Assembly (NCBI GenBank): GCA_024114885.1
Contig: CP099428.1
Span: 558,001-622,000, forward strand
Direction: 5' to 3'
Source: Septoria linicola
Taxonomy: Eukaryota > Ascomycota > Dothideomycetes > Mycosphaerellales > Mycosphaerellaceae
Length of the DNA: 64,000 nt
Part shown: positions 1 through 12,989 of the stretch, piece by piece
Position numbering within the stretch: the stretch's first letter is position 1
Layout of the letters: each line of letters begins with the position of its first letter
Translations under genes and position numbers: made by a program
Notes under the pieces: model-generated
What the model was told of the DNA's origin: nothing
Seen by the model: only the letters and a program-made list of their open reading frames with translations
Databases searched by the model: none

Positions 1-95
1 CTTATTATTCTCCTCTTTAGGTATATCTTTATTATCCTCCTCTTTAGGCGCGTATTTATTATTGTCCGCTTTAGGCGCGTCTTTATTATTACTAT
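1..95 (-). repeat. Short degenerate tandem repeat, coding-type, on the minus strand
   Basis: Three to four imperfect copies of a 26-28 bp unit (plus strand core CTCCTCTTTAGGCGCGT) run from the window edge. Read on the minus strand they give an acidic and lysine-rich peptide repeat, roughly N-N-K-D-A-P-K-E-E-D, without stops. This looks like the low-complexity stretch of a former protein that continues to the left of the window. The protein is not recognised. Confidence 0.5.
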
Positions 96-1309
96 CTTAT
101 ATATTAATAAGAATTAGATTATTAGCCTATCCTTAAGGCTAATCGCTAGCTCCCTCTATTTAAAGTTACGCTAATAGAGTAGAAGAACGCGATACTTAAT
201 TAGCGAGAGCGTGTTATTTAGGCGTAAGTATAGTAGCGTCTTATACGAGACGATTAAAGAAGTCGTAGTTAACTAGAAGTACTATATTACGCGAGAACGC
301 GATAGAATATTAATAATATTATATTTATTTAGAGTTATAGTCGTAAGGTCGAAATTATAAGGTTTTAGTATAGGGCTAGAATTTAGAGTCTAAAGCCTAA
401 GGTACTAACGACCTCTCTATTCCCTAGAGGAACTCGCTATATATCTACTAAGATAATAGGTTAGAAATATAGTTAGTATCTATAGTCGGTAGACTTACGC
501 TTCTACTAAACTATACTACTATCCTAGCTAGTAAACCTTATACGAATATAACGGTATAGTTATAGATCCTTAGCCTATAGTATAACCTACTTTATATAGA
601 TAGCTAGGAGATTAGATATCTTAAATTTAGTAGTAAGGAACGCTTTAGCTACCTCTTAGAGGTATTCTAAGGCCGCTAATTAATAGCGTAGCCTACTACT
701 AAAAGTAAGAACGATCTCGTAGATAAGCTACTAGAATAGGAGGCGTTAGATATATAGTTCTATTATACTCTATAATTTCTTAATCTAATAAAGCGTAATA
801 GTACCTAACTTAAAGATACGACGTTTCTACCTACTATTACGAGGTATACGCTTCTAATAAGTATTCGTTTTTACTATAATAACCTTCTTCTAAGGCTTAA
901 TAGGCTTCTAAGTAGTACTCTCTAGAATAGCTACTTTTAGTAGACTATACGATCGTAAACGCTAAGGAGGGCTTAAAGAGATCGATACTTGATTATCGCT
1001 CCTATATAGAGCGTCGTAATCGAAGAATAGTATAAGAAATAAAGGAAAGAGTAGAGATAGGAGGAAGGAAGTAAAGAAAGAAGAAGTAGGTAGTTAGAAA
1101 GATACTAAAACTTACTAAGATACTATAACCTATAGAACCTTAAGTCTAAAGAGATACTAAGAAACTTACTAGATCCTACGTCTATACCTAAATAGGAAGG
1201 TACTATACTAGGAAAACTACTACCGACTACGATTACCGACTATAAATCTTATCTTGATTAATTCTAGAAGCGTAGAACTAGAGAATAGTTATAGTCGATA
1301 TTAGTTTAC
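96..1309 (+). pseudogene. RIP-degraded coding remnant, unrecognised
   Basis: CpG-rich but CpA/TpG-depleted DNA. On the plus strand, if TAA/TAG are read as former Gln codons, a frame is visible from about 930 to 1,270. It encodes a strongly basic, glutamine-rich helical stretch (E-E-Q-Y-K-K-Q-R-K-E-Q-R pattern) followed by L-L-D-P-T-S-I-P. Frames further left (about 180-800) are also partly continuous. No transposase, polymerase or helicase motif is recognised. It is probably part of another transposon, distinct from the gypsy, hAT, LINE, Copia and pogo units described below. Its composition matches the CpG-retaining repeats rather than the block that follows. Confidence 0.35.
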
Positions 1310-2091
1310 TAGATCTATATAATTAGATATTAGTATAGAATAATTAAAAAATAAGCTATTAGTTCTAAGTTATACTAAACTAAGGCCTATTCTATTAATA
1401 ATAAATTATCTATAATACTATAGAAGAGAATATTTTTACTATATATACTAGATAGTATAAAATATATAAATATAAAGTAGTAATACTCTCTCTTTTTTCT
1501 AAGACTAATTAAAAAGGCTAGTTCTAAAAGATTAGTAGAATCTTCTAAATCTAAAGAAAAACTTTCTCTATAATAGACTTAATAGTAGTATCTCGTTATT
1601 AGGCCTTAAAATATCTTAAAACTAAATATTTATTCTATTAATATATACTATAGGATTCTTAGGATTTATACTATTTTAGTAATCTATTAAGCCTATTAAC
1701 TTATTAAGTAGCTTAAAGAGTTTTAAACCTAGTCTATAGATCGATAGGATAGTTCTTAATATAATAGCTAAAATTATAATATCTCTAGCTAATATATAAG
1801 GTTATATATAGTAGAAAAGGTAAGTATAAACAAGTAAGTACTTCTTAAGAAGTTAAGATATCCTTTCTAGAATAAAAGCTAGGTCTCTATAATCTACTAT
1901 TAGTCTTATATAATTAGCCTATACCTCTCTTTTTAAAGTAATCTTTCTTCTATTTAGTAGATATACTATAGAGACCTAGGATAGGCGGACTTAGTAGATA
2001 TATTAGCCTATACTAAGATATAATCTAATAGTAAAGTACCGACTATATATACTAATAACTAATATTATCTAGAAAGCTATATTAAAGTATC
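1310..2091. other. CpG-poor, AT-rich degraded block left of the hAT element
   Basis: CpG is rare here, unlike on both sides, and CpA/TpG are also nearly absent. No protein motif is recognised on either strand. The composition matches the block at 53,150-60,145, so I infer that the two were one older repeat region later split by the hAT element with its gypsy cargo. The right edge is set by the hAT-like terminus TAGAGGC at 2,092. Confidence 0.45.
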
Positions 2092-2673
2092 TAGAGGCGG
2101 ACCTACCTTAACGTTACTCTCGCTTAGTTAGTTCTTAGACTCTAGATTTCTCTACTTTCTATAAATTCTAAACCTCGCTTTCTAACTACCTATACTTATA
2201 ACTAAATTCGTCGTATATTACTATCGCTTATCTAACCTACCTAATTCTACTACTATTTAGTAAGTAACCGTTATAGCTATCGAACGTGATACTTTTAATA
2301 CTAATTGTCCTAGAAATAGTATATTAGAAGCGTAAGGTAGAGTCTCTTCCTAAACTCGAAACGAAACGTATAAGACTTACTACGATAAGAAAGGATAGTA
2401 AAGACTACTCGATTAATCTAAATATACTACGCGACTATGTACGTACTTAAGCTATAGACGAAGATAGGGCTAAAGTAGACTAAAAACGTAAAGTAAAGAA
2501 TCAAGCTTTTAGTTATTTTAAGGTAAAGTAAATAGCTATACTACTAGGGTAGGACAGCCTCGATAAGAACGCGTAGAAGACGTATATTAATTAATAGAAA
2601 CTAGTCTATAAGGTAAGCTTTACTAAATAATAGTAAGTCTCTATTATACTATTATATATATAGTTAGTAAATA

Positions 2674-3860
2674 TAGTCGGCGTATATAGTTAGCGCTAAT
2701 ATTATATAGAGAGAGGAAGGCTCTTAAGAAGATAGAGGAAAAGAAATCTCCTAAAGACCTCGCTTAGGAAGATAGAGAAGGTTAGTATATCGAGCTCTAC
2801 CTTCTATATAAGGAGATTAAGAGAAAAGAGAGTATATTAGAAGAATTCGAAAAGAAAGATAGTAGTATATAGGTTTAGGTACTATTAGATCCTTCTAAGT
2901 TAAAGAGAAACTCTATAAACGTTATTATCGATAACCTACTAAGCTTATCTTAAGAGGAGGATATTTAGGCTAAGTACGCTATTAAGCTATCTACTAGTAC
3001 GCTAGGCTCTACTTACTATAGTAGAGCGACTTATTAATACTAGTATAAGGTAATCGGCGAGTTCTAGTCTAAGATTAAGGCGCTAGACAAACTTATAGCT
3101 ATATAAGTATATAGCGATAGCGTAAGTCTTCTTATCTATTAGAAACTCCTATCTACTAATATAATATAGAGCTTCTTTTTTACGATACTATAGCTTCGAG
3201 GTCTAGCTATCTTACTTTAGATATTAGTACTAGAAGCCTAAGTTAAAGTATATCTACTAGCTATCTTAAGCGCCGACTATATTTACTAACTATATACTAA
3301 TTAACTATAGTCGTATATTACTAATAGCATTTTGCCTATACTCTACGATATCTTTTAGATAGAATACTAGGCTATACTATATAATGTTCTTAGCTAGAAG
3401 CCCTCTTTCGTTAATTACTTCTTAATCCTTATCGAGTATCTTAGATAGCTAATTCCTACTAACTACGATTAGAATACCTATAGATTCTCTATATCTACTA
3501 TATCTATATAGTAGAGACAAAACGCGAAGCTTACCTATAGTATATTTAATAAATAATATATACTTAATAAGGAAGAGACTTTACTCGAAACTATAGTCGA
3601 GAGTCTAGTTTAAGCTAGATTTAAGAACGAGCGAGCTAGTATTAGCTTTTCGTCTATTATTATAGATCTAATAGATCCTAGCGTACTTAATCTAGAGATT
3701 AGTACCGAGTTCTTAACTAGTCTATCGTTAGTAGATAAGAGGCTTTACTACGTCTAATTAGTATAATTTAGGCTTCTCTATAGGTAAGAACTACTATAGA
3801 CGTCGTACTAAGGTAAAGTTATAGTATGTTTTATAGATAGTCTAGGGCTCCCTTCTTTCT
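2674..3860 (+). pseudogene. Unrecognised ORF inside the hAT element, RIP-degraded
   Basis: A single plus-strand frame can be followed for about 1.15 kb (nearly 400 codons) if every TAA/TAG is read as a former CAA/CAG; no frame shift is needed. The start is basic and charged (R-E-R-K-A-L-K-K-I-E-E-K-K-S-P-K-D-L); the rest is leucine-rich and helical, ending near G-L-P at about 3,850. I do not recognise a domain. Its position upstream of the hAT transposase, inside the inferred termini, suggests either a second ORF of the transposon or a long N-terminal part of the transposase separated by introns. The lack of indels shows that point mutation alone inactivated it. Confidence 0.45.
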
Positions 3861-3899
3861 TACTTTTATAATTTAGTCTACCTTTATCTTCTTTAACTC

Positions 3900-5471
3900 T
3901 TCTAGTTTCAATACTACTATCTATAAATATACTACCTTTATAGCGAAATCTATCGCTAGCTACTAGAGGACTTAGGTCTAGTACTCGACTAAGATAACGA
4001 TATTAAGACAGCGTTTTTAGAGACTCTTTATAATTCGAATCTAGTTCGATAGTACGCTCTACGTAACGATATATAGTATTAGAGTAGAGCTCTAGTAGAC
4101 TACCTACTATCTCTAAAATTCTAATTAATATACCTACGTCTTCTCTAGACTAGACTTAAGTAAATAGGGTATATCTATAGTAGAAAGAGTATAAAACGGA
4201 CTTTAGAGACTAGTATATACGACGATAGTAGGAGGTATAAGGTCGCTATAAGTATAAGTTTAGGATATTAAAGACTATACCTATTAAATAGAAGAGTACC
4301 TATTCTTTCTAGGTCTAGAAGTTTTTCGACTAGAGGATTAATATTAAGGATACCTTACTAAAAGTAGTCTACTAAGGTTACAAGATCTCTTTAGCCTATC
4401 TAGGCCTCTATATTAGTATAAGTAGTCTTAGTTCTTACCTTCGAACTAAGGAGTACGTATAGGTATTTAAGAGAAAGGGGATACTACTAGAGTATATCTA
4501 GTAGTATAAAGACTATTATATAAGTTCCTACTAACTACGTTTACTAACTACGTTATTAAGCTTATATAGTTAGGCTCGAAATTATAAGAGTTATCTTAGC
4601 GACCTAGACCTAAGTATTAATAACTTCTCTATAGTATCTACGTAAATAATCGTAGTATATAGCCTACTACTTAATTTCTTCGAGAATCTCGTAGTCTACT
4701 ATATATATATATATCTTAACCCCGGTCTCGAAATACCTTTCTACTCTAGTAAGATAATTAAGGCTCTTCTTTAAGAGGTCTAAGAGAGGTCCGAGGAAGA
4801 TCTAAAGGCTATACTAGCTAGAACCTCTAAGGTTACTATCGTAGTCGATAGCTAGTAGTCTAGTAGTATAAAAGCTTTATTCCTTACTATCTATACCTAC
4901 TAGATCGACGCTAAATAGGTATAGTACGAGGCGATATTAGACTTTCTCTACGTTACTAGTAGATATACTAGAGAGCGACTTTCGAAATTACTCTTTAATA
5001 TATTATAAAGGTTTAGCCTTAGAGACTAACTAATCGCTCTTATATACGATAACGCTAGAAATAATAGTATACTCTATAGGTCTATATATATCTTACTAGT
5101 ATCTATTCGATTAGTACTAACGTAAGCTAGTATTAAGGCTATCGGCCTTTACTTAATAGAGTATAACGTGAAAATCGTAAAGCCTTCTATTTCGATCGAA
5201 GAGCTCGTAGAGCTAGTAGTACTAGATATTTAACTAGATAAGGTAAATCTCTTCTCTAATATTAAAGCTATTAAGCCTACTACGCTAGCTACGATTCTAG
5301 AACGGTTTCTATATTTTACTTACGTAATATAGCTTACTATAAAGGCCTTTTTTATATAACTATAAATAATACTAATTAACGATCTATAAGAGTTTTAGGA
5401 CGATAAGAAAGATTAACGAGCTCTAGAAAGGTTTTAAAAGACTAATATAGTAGCTTCTCTTAAAGGACTAC
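3900..5471 (+). pseudogene. hAT transposase, N-terminal and catalytic part (RIP-inactivated)
   Basis: The plus-strand frame, with TAA/TAG read as Gln, shows the usual order of a hAT transposase. A region with I-V-V-D-S at about 4,840 fits the V-x-D-x-W-T-S strand that carries the first catalytic Asp. It is followed by a Y-Q-I-D-A-K-Q-V-Q-Y-E stretch (pre-RIP Y-W-I-D-A-K-W), then T-R-E-R-L and I-Y-D-N-A-R-N-N at about 5,045-5,065, the classic I-T-D-N-A-x-N-N block. A Y-V-I-Q-L block near 5,320 fits the former C-x-H-V-I-Q-L motif. The frame is cut at 5,471 by the LTR of gypsy copy 1 and resumes at 51,419. Many Gln and Trp codons are now stops, so it cannot be functional. Confidence 0.75.
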
Positions 5472-5913
5472 TATAGTACGTAAACCTATAACTAACCTAG
5501 AGGTAGTAGTATATAAGTCTATACGTAGGTCGTAGAGCTAGAGTCGGGCGATAGCCTTACGTAGTAGTTAGTAGTAGGTATAGTAGGTAGATTAGTAGCG
5601 TGCCTACGGCGCCTCGTCGTAGAGGTATACGTTAGTAGCTATAGTAGGCCGTATAGGCTATAAGCCTATTAGGATCGCGTAGTAGTAGCGTAGATAGAAG
5701 ATAGGTAGGAAGTAGAATAAGTAGTTAAATAATACTATATTATATAATCGCTAAGTAATAACCTAAGTAGTCCTTCCTAACCTTAGTAGTAGTAATATAA
5801 AGGATAATTATCTATAACCTCTATAGTAAGCTTGAAAATCGTTTTTATATATATAGGTAGTAGTAGCTACTATAGGCCTACCTACTAGGTATAGGGACGC
5901 CTACTACGTTATA
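5472..5913 (-). repeat. LTR 1: 3' LTR of gypsy copy 1
   Basis: 442 bp, minus orientation, ending in TATA at both tips (pre-RIP TGTA...TACA). It is followed on the plus strand by a pyrimidine run (TCCTTCTCCTT), the complement of the polypurine tract, which identifies it as the 3' LTR of a minus-strand element. Flanking 4-bp duplicate: CTAC. Confidence 0.85.
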
Positions 5914-5967
5914 TCCTTCTCCTTATAGAAGTCTCGCTAGAGATATTAAAAACAATAGTATAGAGTA

Positions 5968-8750
5968 TTATAGAAACAAGTTATCGTCTCTTCTAAACTC
6001 CTCTCTATACCTCTATATCCCTATACCTTACTAGTTCTCGCGCTATTCTATTAGGCCTCTAGGAGCTAGACGGAATCTATACCTAGCTACTTAGTTATTA
6101 TCGGCCTACTCGAAGAGCTCTCTTATATTAGTAGTAGTAGAGAAGTTAGCTACTAGTCGCTTTATAAAATCCTTATTATTAGCGTAGAAGCTAGTCTCTA
6201 GGAATATTATAGTTTCTAGGTCTTTAATATAGGCTATAAGGATACGATAATTACTTAGCGTAGTCTTATAGTAGGCCTCTAAACAGGTATAGAATACGTT
6301 AGTATAGTAGGTAATCTAGCCTATAGTATCGAAGACTACTATAGGATCGTCCTAGCGTCGTATACTTATAAGGGCCTAACTAAGATATATAGCTAGTATT
6401 AACTTATCTAAAGTAAGGAAGTAGTAAGGGATTACTCTATAGCGGTTAGAGTAACTAGATAGCGAGGTATATCTAGGTATAAGGTCGTAGTAAGCGTCTC
6501 GTAGCTAGGAGTACGTACTAGAAGCTTCTCTAATCTCGAGGTAGTTAGTATCTAGGTCTACCTTATAAAACTAAGATAGGATAGTTATCCGCTTATCGAC
6601 CTTGTTTTCCTTAGAACTATATAGTAGTATAGGAGACGATACCCTAGCCTCTCTCTACTTTACTAGTACTATAGACTATCTCCTAGTATGTTCTTAGGTA
6701 GGACTTAGTAGGTTAATATCTTCCTTCTATATATACTACTCTCTAATATCCTCTACGAAGCCCTTACTAAGTAATCCTCTATCTCCTAGTCTCTCTACCT
6801 ATACTATAAAAACTCGTTAATAGTATAGACCTTTAACTAATTTAGTATAATTAGTATAGGTCTTATTTATAAAAGAAACTATACTCTAAACTTACGATAT
6901 ACTATAGCCTCTAGCTATGTCTATAATACTAAGGTCGATATACTAGAAACCTTTATAAGACTAATCGGACCTACTCTTCGTTAGTAGGTAGGTATACTTA
7001 GTATAGTATAGATAGGAAACTAGGTTCGTAGCGTAATCTAGTTAGTAGTAGATATATATTATCTAGTATATAGAGTCCTAGCGAATTAACTACTAAATAC
7101 CGCTATAGAATATATTCCTATACTAGCCTATATTACGATTACTACTAATCTTATATAGGTACTAGTCGTATATAGTAAACTCCTTACTAATTAGGTCCTT
7201 AACTAGCTCTAGCTAACTAAACAAGTCGTACGTAACTATACCTTCTCTAAAGTATACCTCTAGTACTAGCTTTAGTAGCTTACTCTTATCTATAATATAG
7301 GTAACTAGATTAGTATAGGTGAAGTATCTAGGTAGGTTATTAAATCTCGTTCCTTTAGTAGCTACGTAACGTAGGGCACTTAGAGTATCGCTAGGGTAGG
7401 CTGCTCGGCGTTATACTAAAAACTAATTTAGGTACTCTACTTAGAGTTTAACTAAATCCTAGGTACGTATATAGAGTCTAAATCTCTAAAATAGCGTCGG
7501 TTAGTCGACCTTACTATTCTTAAGGCCGAACGCCTCTCTAGTAGTATTTCGTAGGTACTAGAAGTAGAGACTATACTTGTTTAGGTTAACGTCCTTTAAA
7601 CTATACTCTTTAACCTTTAAGGTAATAAGCGCTTTAAAGACCTATACCTTTAAGCCCTAGGCATTAATAGTAGCGTAGAGTAGGCGGTTTTGTCTAATAT
7701 CGTAGTAGTTATAGAGATAAGAGCTACTACCGAGCGAGGAAGATAGGCCTAAGTCGCTAACCTTACTTAGGCGCGAGTTAACGCTAGAGGTTCGGTAGCT
7801 TCTAATAGGTATAGGAGTAGACGCGCTACTTCCTATAGTTAAGTAGCGCTAATTTCTAGTCGAGCCTCTAGAGCTAGACGGACCTACGAGAGTAGTAGTA
7901 GCTTTCTTAGCGTCTTCTTAGATCTTAGTAGCTGTCCTTATAACTCGAGGTAATACTACCGCTAAAGAAGAGGCTCTCTCCCTACTAGAGAGCCTATCTA
8001 TAGCTAGTAGAGGTATCTCGACGAGCTAGATAATCCTATTCTTAAACTATAGATTACGCTCCTTTATTAACTACTTTACTTTATTACCTAAGGTATTAAC
8101 CTACTAAACCTCCTTATATCCTTCTACGCTCTTTAGCTTAACGAAATCTAAGTCGATAAGGTAGTATTCCTTTAAGCGATTATTAGCTAGGTTAAGAAGA
8201 CGCTAAAGGATAGCCTTAGCGAGTAGGTATATAGCGGTATCTATATTAAGCTTATTTATAGTAGCGCTACCTATATAGGCTAAGAAGTTCTTTACTATCT
8301 TTAGGTGATTCTTAAGGTAAAAGCGAATAGTTTTACTATTTCTATATCTTATACTCTACTCTATCTCGATACGAGCGAAGGCGTAGTTAATTACCTATTA
8401 ATCCTTTACTCTCTACTATATAGTATTCTTAAAACTCGGGTTTAACTACTTTAACTCCTTATTAGAAAACTTCTTATTAATCTTCTTAATTCCCTCCTAG
8501 AGTAGACGCGCTATATTATATAGCCTAGAGAAGGCCTAGTTATAGTAATTAATAATCTCTATCGCTACTATATACCTCTCTACGTTATCTTTAATTATAG
8601 CTATACTAGTAATAACGTTCTTAGTTCGTATAGTATTCTAGATAATATTTCTCGCCTAAATAGAGAGGCCGTTTAGGCTATTTAGGTTAACGTTACCTAG
8701 TACCGATATAGTATAGGTACTAGCGCGATTACGCCTAGTAAATCGACTCG
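5968..8750 (-). pseudogene. ORF3 (dioxygenase-like cargo) of gypsy copy 1
   Basis: Reverse-complement equivalent of the ORF3 described in full at 27,000-29,782. It lies between the TTTAC-rich spacer and the 3' LTR and has the same length without obvious indels. The self-insertion site used in copies 2 and 3 is unoccupied here (CTAG at 7,266-7,269). RIP has turned most Gln and Trp codons into stops. Limits are set by alignment to copy 5. Confidence 0.6.
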
Positions 8751-9150
8751 AGGTAGTAGAAGTAGGAGAAGGTTATTAGTAGTACTAATAACTATTAGCG
8801 AGTAGTAGTAGGAAGTTAAGATTAAGAAGAAGGTAGAGAGGCGGCTAGTTACTTAAGTATCTAGTCCTATAGAGTAAATAAAGAGTCTAGAGGGTAGTAG
8901 GGTTAATAGAAAGTAAATCGCGACTAGGGTAAATAGGTAATAATAGTAAGTAATATAGAGTAGGTAAATATAAAGTAAACTAGTAAAGTAAACTAGTAAA
9001 TACTTCGTAAAGTAAAGTAAAAAAGTAAAGTAAAGTAATCTACGAGAAAGGCGCGTATCGTAAGTAAAACAAAGGAAATTAATAAAGGAAACTATATATC
9101 TACGACGACTAGAAGTAGTAAGAGGGTTATATATAACCCTTCCTCCTCTT
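8751..9150. repeat. TTTAC/GTAAA-rich spacer of gypsy copy 1
   Basis: Degenerate low-complexity spacer between pol and ORF3, densest at about 8,930-9,060 (AAGTAAAGTAAA units on the plus strand). The same spacer is seen at about 26,690-26,900, 31,930-32,100 and 37,120-37,250. Confidence 0.6.
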
Positions 9151-12100
9151 ATCCTTTCTTCTCTTTCTTAGAACGGTTAAGTAGTATCTAGATATCGTAG
9201 CCTAACTAAGTAGGTTAATCGTCTATATTATCGTCCTCGCTACTACCTAGCGTAGCTAAGGCTCGATATCTAGATATACCTTTTAAAGATTCCTTATTAT
9301 ACGACGTAGGTAATACTATACTATTAAGGTCTTCTAAGATATAGGAAGTAGTACCTTCCTTATACTCTAAGACTCTATATAGCCCTTACTACTAGAAGGT
9401 AAGCTTGTCCGATCGCGATATCTTAAGATTATCTTAGTAGATTATAACTAATTATCTTTTAGTAAACTTAGCGTAATCTACGTACCTAGAATTATCGTAG
9501 CGGTCCTTAGCTTCTTCTTAGATACGCGTCTATCGCTCTAAGATATTAGTCTCTATATCCTATATAGCCTTAAGTACTTTAGCCTAAAGGGTAATTAGCT
9601 TCTTATATATACGAACCGATCTCTAATCCTTAACTCTAAAGGTATAGTATTCTAACTCGATAGGTAGTACTACCTCTCTACTAATTATTAACTTAGTAGA
9701 GGTCTCGCTAGTACTACTATTATAAGTAGTACGCTCTACCTATAGTATAGCTAGAAGGTATAGTACCTAAGCCTATAAACTACTCTTAGATAACTTAGAT
9801 AGGGTAGATAGGATAGTCTTATGTCCTACCTCTATAATAGCGGCGCTCTATAGTTAGTAGATAGAAATCCTTAGCCTCTTTACTCTATACGCGGTAAGAA
9901 GCGTAGAAACTTCTATACTATTATTAATATTAGTATTATCTAGTATAATCTTAAATAGCGCGCCTTATTAGTAGTATATATTCTTCTAAAGAAAGTCGGT
10001 AATCTACTTTATAGATATCTTCTTAGTAGTACTATCCTCTTACGTAGTATAATAGTAGATCTTAGCCTCTAGCTATCGTAATACCTCTTCTCTAGTAATA
10101 ATTAAGGACCTACGCTTATCGATATAGACGCTATCTATATACTAGCGTTCTTCTATAGTTTAGACTTATACCTCTATTATAGGGCTAGGTTAAGGTATAC
10201 TATTCCTTAGATTATAGTCCTCGTACTAGTAGAAATATATAGCGTATTATATATATATACCGTCCTACTAGTACTTTAACCTAAGGATATAGTATATAGA
10301 ATCGGCGTTTTTATAGCTACTAGACTTATAGATCTCTTTAACGATTAGCTTCTATATCGTGTCGTCTTTAATAACTCTCTACTAAGGGGCCTATCTATAT
10401 AGCTACTAGTATAGCTTCCTATCGATAACTAAAAATTCTTAGCTATCTTACTAAAGTAGTAGTATTCTAACTTAAATATATAATTCGAGCGTCTCCTACG
10501 AAGTAGGATAAAGGCGACAGCCTTAGCCTAGTACTTCTATACGCTTAGGTCGCTATTAATATCCTTCTAGAAGATAGAATCGATATTATCCCTATTAGGC
10601 CTCTAGAGCTAGGCAGAAATCCTAGACGTATATACCTAGAAGAAGGCCTTATCTATAAGGGCTTCTTTATCCTCGTCCTCTATAATATTATCCTTAGTAC
10701 TAGCTAGCCTCCTAGATAGTATATCGGGACTAGTATACTTCCTACCTAGAACGTATCTAACTTTAAACGTAAAGAGCTAGATCTACGCGATCTATCGCGT
10801 AACTATAGTATTAGGCAAATCCGTAGCTCCTTTATTAAGCTAGTAAACGAGCGTATTAGTATCTACTTTAAGAATAAAGTATACCTTAAATAGCTAAGGC
10901 TTTAACTTAGTAAGTACTTTCTTAACTCTAAGATATTCCTTCTTATTAGCGCTATATCCTCCCTAGGCGGTATTCTACGTACCGCTCTCGTACCTAGCTA
11001 GGTATCTTTGTCTATTAACTATCTATATAAGGATCGCTCCCTATCCGATCTTACTAGTATCTATAGCTACGATAATCTCGCTAGCCTTCTTATCGTAATT
11101 AATAGCTACTAAGGTAGAAGCCTAGATTAGATAATAGACGTAGGTCTACTTCGCCTTCTTATAAATAGGCGTCTAGACGAATTCCTCGTCCTTCTTTATA
11201 AGCCTATATAATAGGATTATTATAGTAGTAAAACCTAGGATCTAAATATAGAAGTAGATAACTATACTAACGAAAACCCGTACTTCCTTCTAATTAGTTA
11301 GTATCGGCTAGTTAACTAGATTAGCTACTCGTATAGTATCTAGATAGCGCCCTATAGTATTAGTAACGTATCCTACTATTATAGTTTAATAGCGTAGCCG
11401 TTAGAACCTCTACGATTATTAGATAATAGGCCTTATCTATAAGAAGGCTACTTACCTATAATAGAGTAATTAGGAAAACATAGTAGCTAGTAGGTACTAA
11501 TAGATAGCTATAGTATATATATATCTAATTACTCCTTAGTAATACTAAGGTAACTATTAGTTACTACGAGTAACTATTAATTACGACTCTATAGAGTAAT
11601 CTTAAAAGATATAGGAATCTCCTTTATATATAGATACGATAAGTAGTCTCCTAGATAGTTATTATATATAACTTACTATTCTATCTTACTAATTAGAATC
11701 CTAAGAATCTCTTCTTCGTTATACTTCTAACTAGACCGCTCTACTTAGCCCTAACCCGATCGAGCTAAGTACCTACTTAGTAAGATCTTAAGGTATTACT
11801 CGTTAATACCTTAATACCTACTACCTTAATCCTTAGTATTAGAATTTATAACTTCTTGACTATAATAGTTATACTCGCGCGCTTAATATCTATAATTACT
11901 ATATTAAGGTTAACGATGTACTCTATAATATACCTATAGAGGCCTAGTTCTAACTCCTTATTATTATAAGTAGTCTTTAGACTCTTAACTCTAAAATTAT
12001 TAAGGAATAGTAGTACTCTATAGGATAGGTAATTAAATAGTATATAGTTAACTATATAGATAAACTAGGTAATAGAATTAGTCGCCTCTTATAGAATAGT

Positions 12101-12547
12101 TATTATTCGAAGTAATCTAAAGGTATAGTCGAATCTAGTAAGGTCCCTACTCTCTAGGTCTAATAGAACTTAGTTATAGCTAGAGAAGATATCGAGTATA
12201 CTAGCTACCTAGTAACTAGTAAAATACTTAGAAAATAAGTCTATATTAGGAGGCAAGTATATATCTCTAATTATAACCTTATTAATTAACTATATATCGT
12301 TAATTAGATAATACGAACCTATATCCTTCTTAGCGACTAGAAAGTATAGATTACGATAGGCCTCGTAGCTAAACTTAAGAGTTCCTATATCTAGACGCTT
12401 CTATAGTATCTACTCTACTATAGTACGAAGAGATAGGTTTAAGTAGAATCCTAGGTATTACTATAGTATATACTCTACTATACAGATTATATAAGAAGGC
12501 GCTACCTTAGGACGGACTCGCTTAAGATAAGCGAACCCGGTCGCTAG
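9151..12547 (-). pseudogene. pol (RT-RNase H-integrase) of gypsy copy 1
   Basis: Reverse complement of the RT-to-integrase part of copy 5 (23,647-26,600). The element stops at CTAG (12,544-12,547), where copy 2 is inserted in the protease-RT linker; the gag-protease part resumes at 46,766. The RT catalytic Asp pair reads Asn-Asn (plus strand ATTATT near 12,000). A 437-bp MITE-like insertion at 11,380-11,816 interrupts the RT-RNase H region and is absent from the other copies. Heavy RIP stops throughout. Confidence 0.75.
11380..11816. mobile_element. 437-bp MITE-like insertion with 8-bp target duplication
   Basis: Copies 3 and 5 read straight through this site (for example plus-strand CCTACTATCTTGATCC near 39,580). 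Here the same DNA is interrupted by 437 bp flanked by CCTACTAT (11,372-11,379) and CCTACTAC (11,817-11,824). The insert begins TATAGTTTAATAGCG and ends CGTTAATACCTTAATA. It starts with TA and ends with TA, consistent with RIP of CA...TG, and the tips are loosely inverted. It has no coding capacity. The 8-bp duplication points to a non-autonomous hAT-type element. It is RIP-mutated like its host. Confidence 0.7.
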
Positions 12548-12989
12548 TATAACGTAGTAGGCGTCCTTATACCTAGTAGGCGGGCCTATAGTAGCTACTA
12601 CCGCCTATACGTATAAGAGCGATTTTCGAGCTTACTACGGAGGAGAGGAAAAATTATCCTTTATACTACTACTACTAAGGTTAGAGAGGACTACTTAGGT
12701 TACTACTTAGCGATTATATAATATAGTATTATTTAATAACTTATTCTACTTCCTACCTATCCTCTACTAGCGCTACTACTACGCGATCCTAATAGGCTTA
12801 TAGCCTATACGGCCTACTATAGCTACCGACGTATACCTCCGCGACTACGCGCTATAGGCACGCCGCTAATCTACCTACTATACCTACTACTAACTACTAC
12901 GTAGAGCTATCGCTCGACTCTAGCTCTACGACCTACGTATAGACTTATATACTACTACTCCTAGGTTAGTTATAGGTTTATACGCTATA
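12548..12989 (+). repeat. LTR 2: 5' LTR of gypsy copy 2
   Basis: 442 bp, plus orientation, TATAACGTAG...CGCTATA, preceded by the target duplicate CTAG (12,544-12,547). Its partner duplicate is CTAG at 46,762-46,765, after LTR 8. That pairing shows that everything from 12,548 to 46,761 entered copy 1 as one insertion event plus later nesting. Confidence 0.85.

Larger units (their letters stand above)
2092..5471 (+). mobile_element. hAT DNA transposon, left part (split by the gypsy nest)
   Basis: The left end TAGAGGC (before RIP, CAGAGGC) is matched by GCCTCTA at 53,143-53,149. Both ends coincide with the switch between CpG-retaining and CpG-poor DNA. The transposase frame begins in this part and continues at 51,419 after the gypsy nest. 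The two parts add up to about 5.1 kb. An 8-bp target duplication expected for hAT is not clear: left AAAGTATC, right ATTAAAAG. The exact termini are therefore provisional. Confidence 0.6.
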
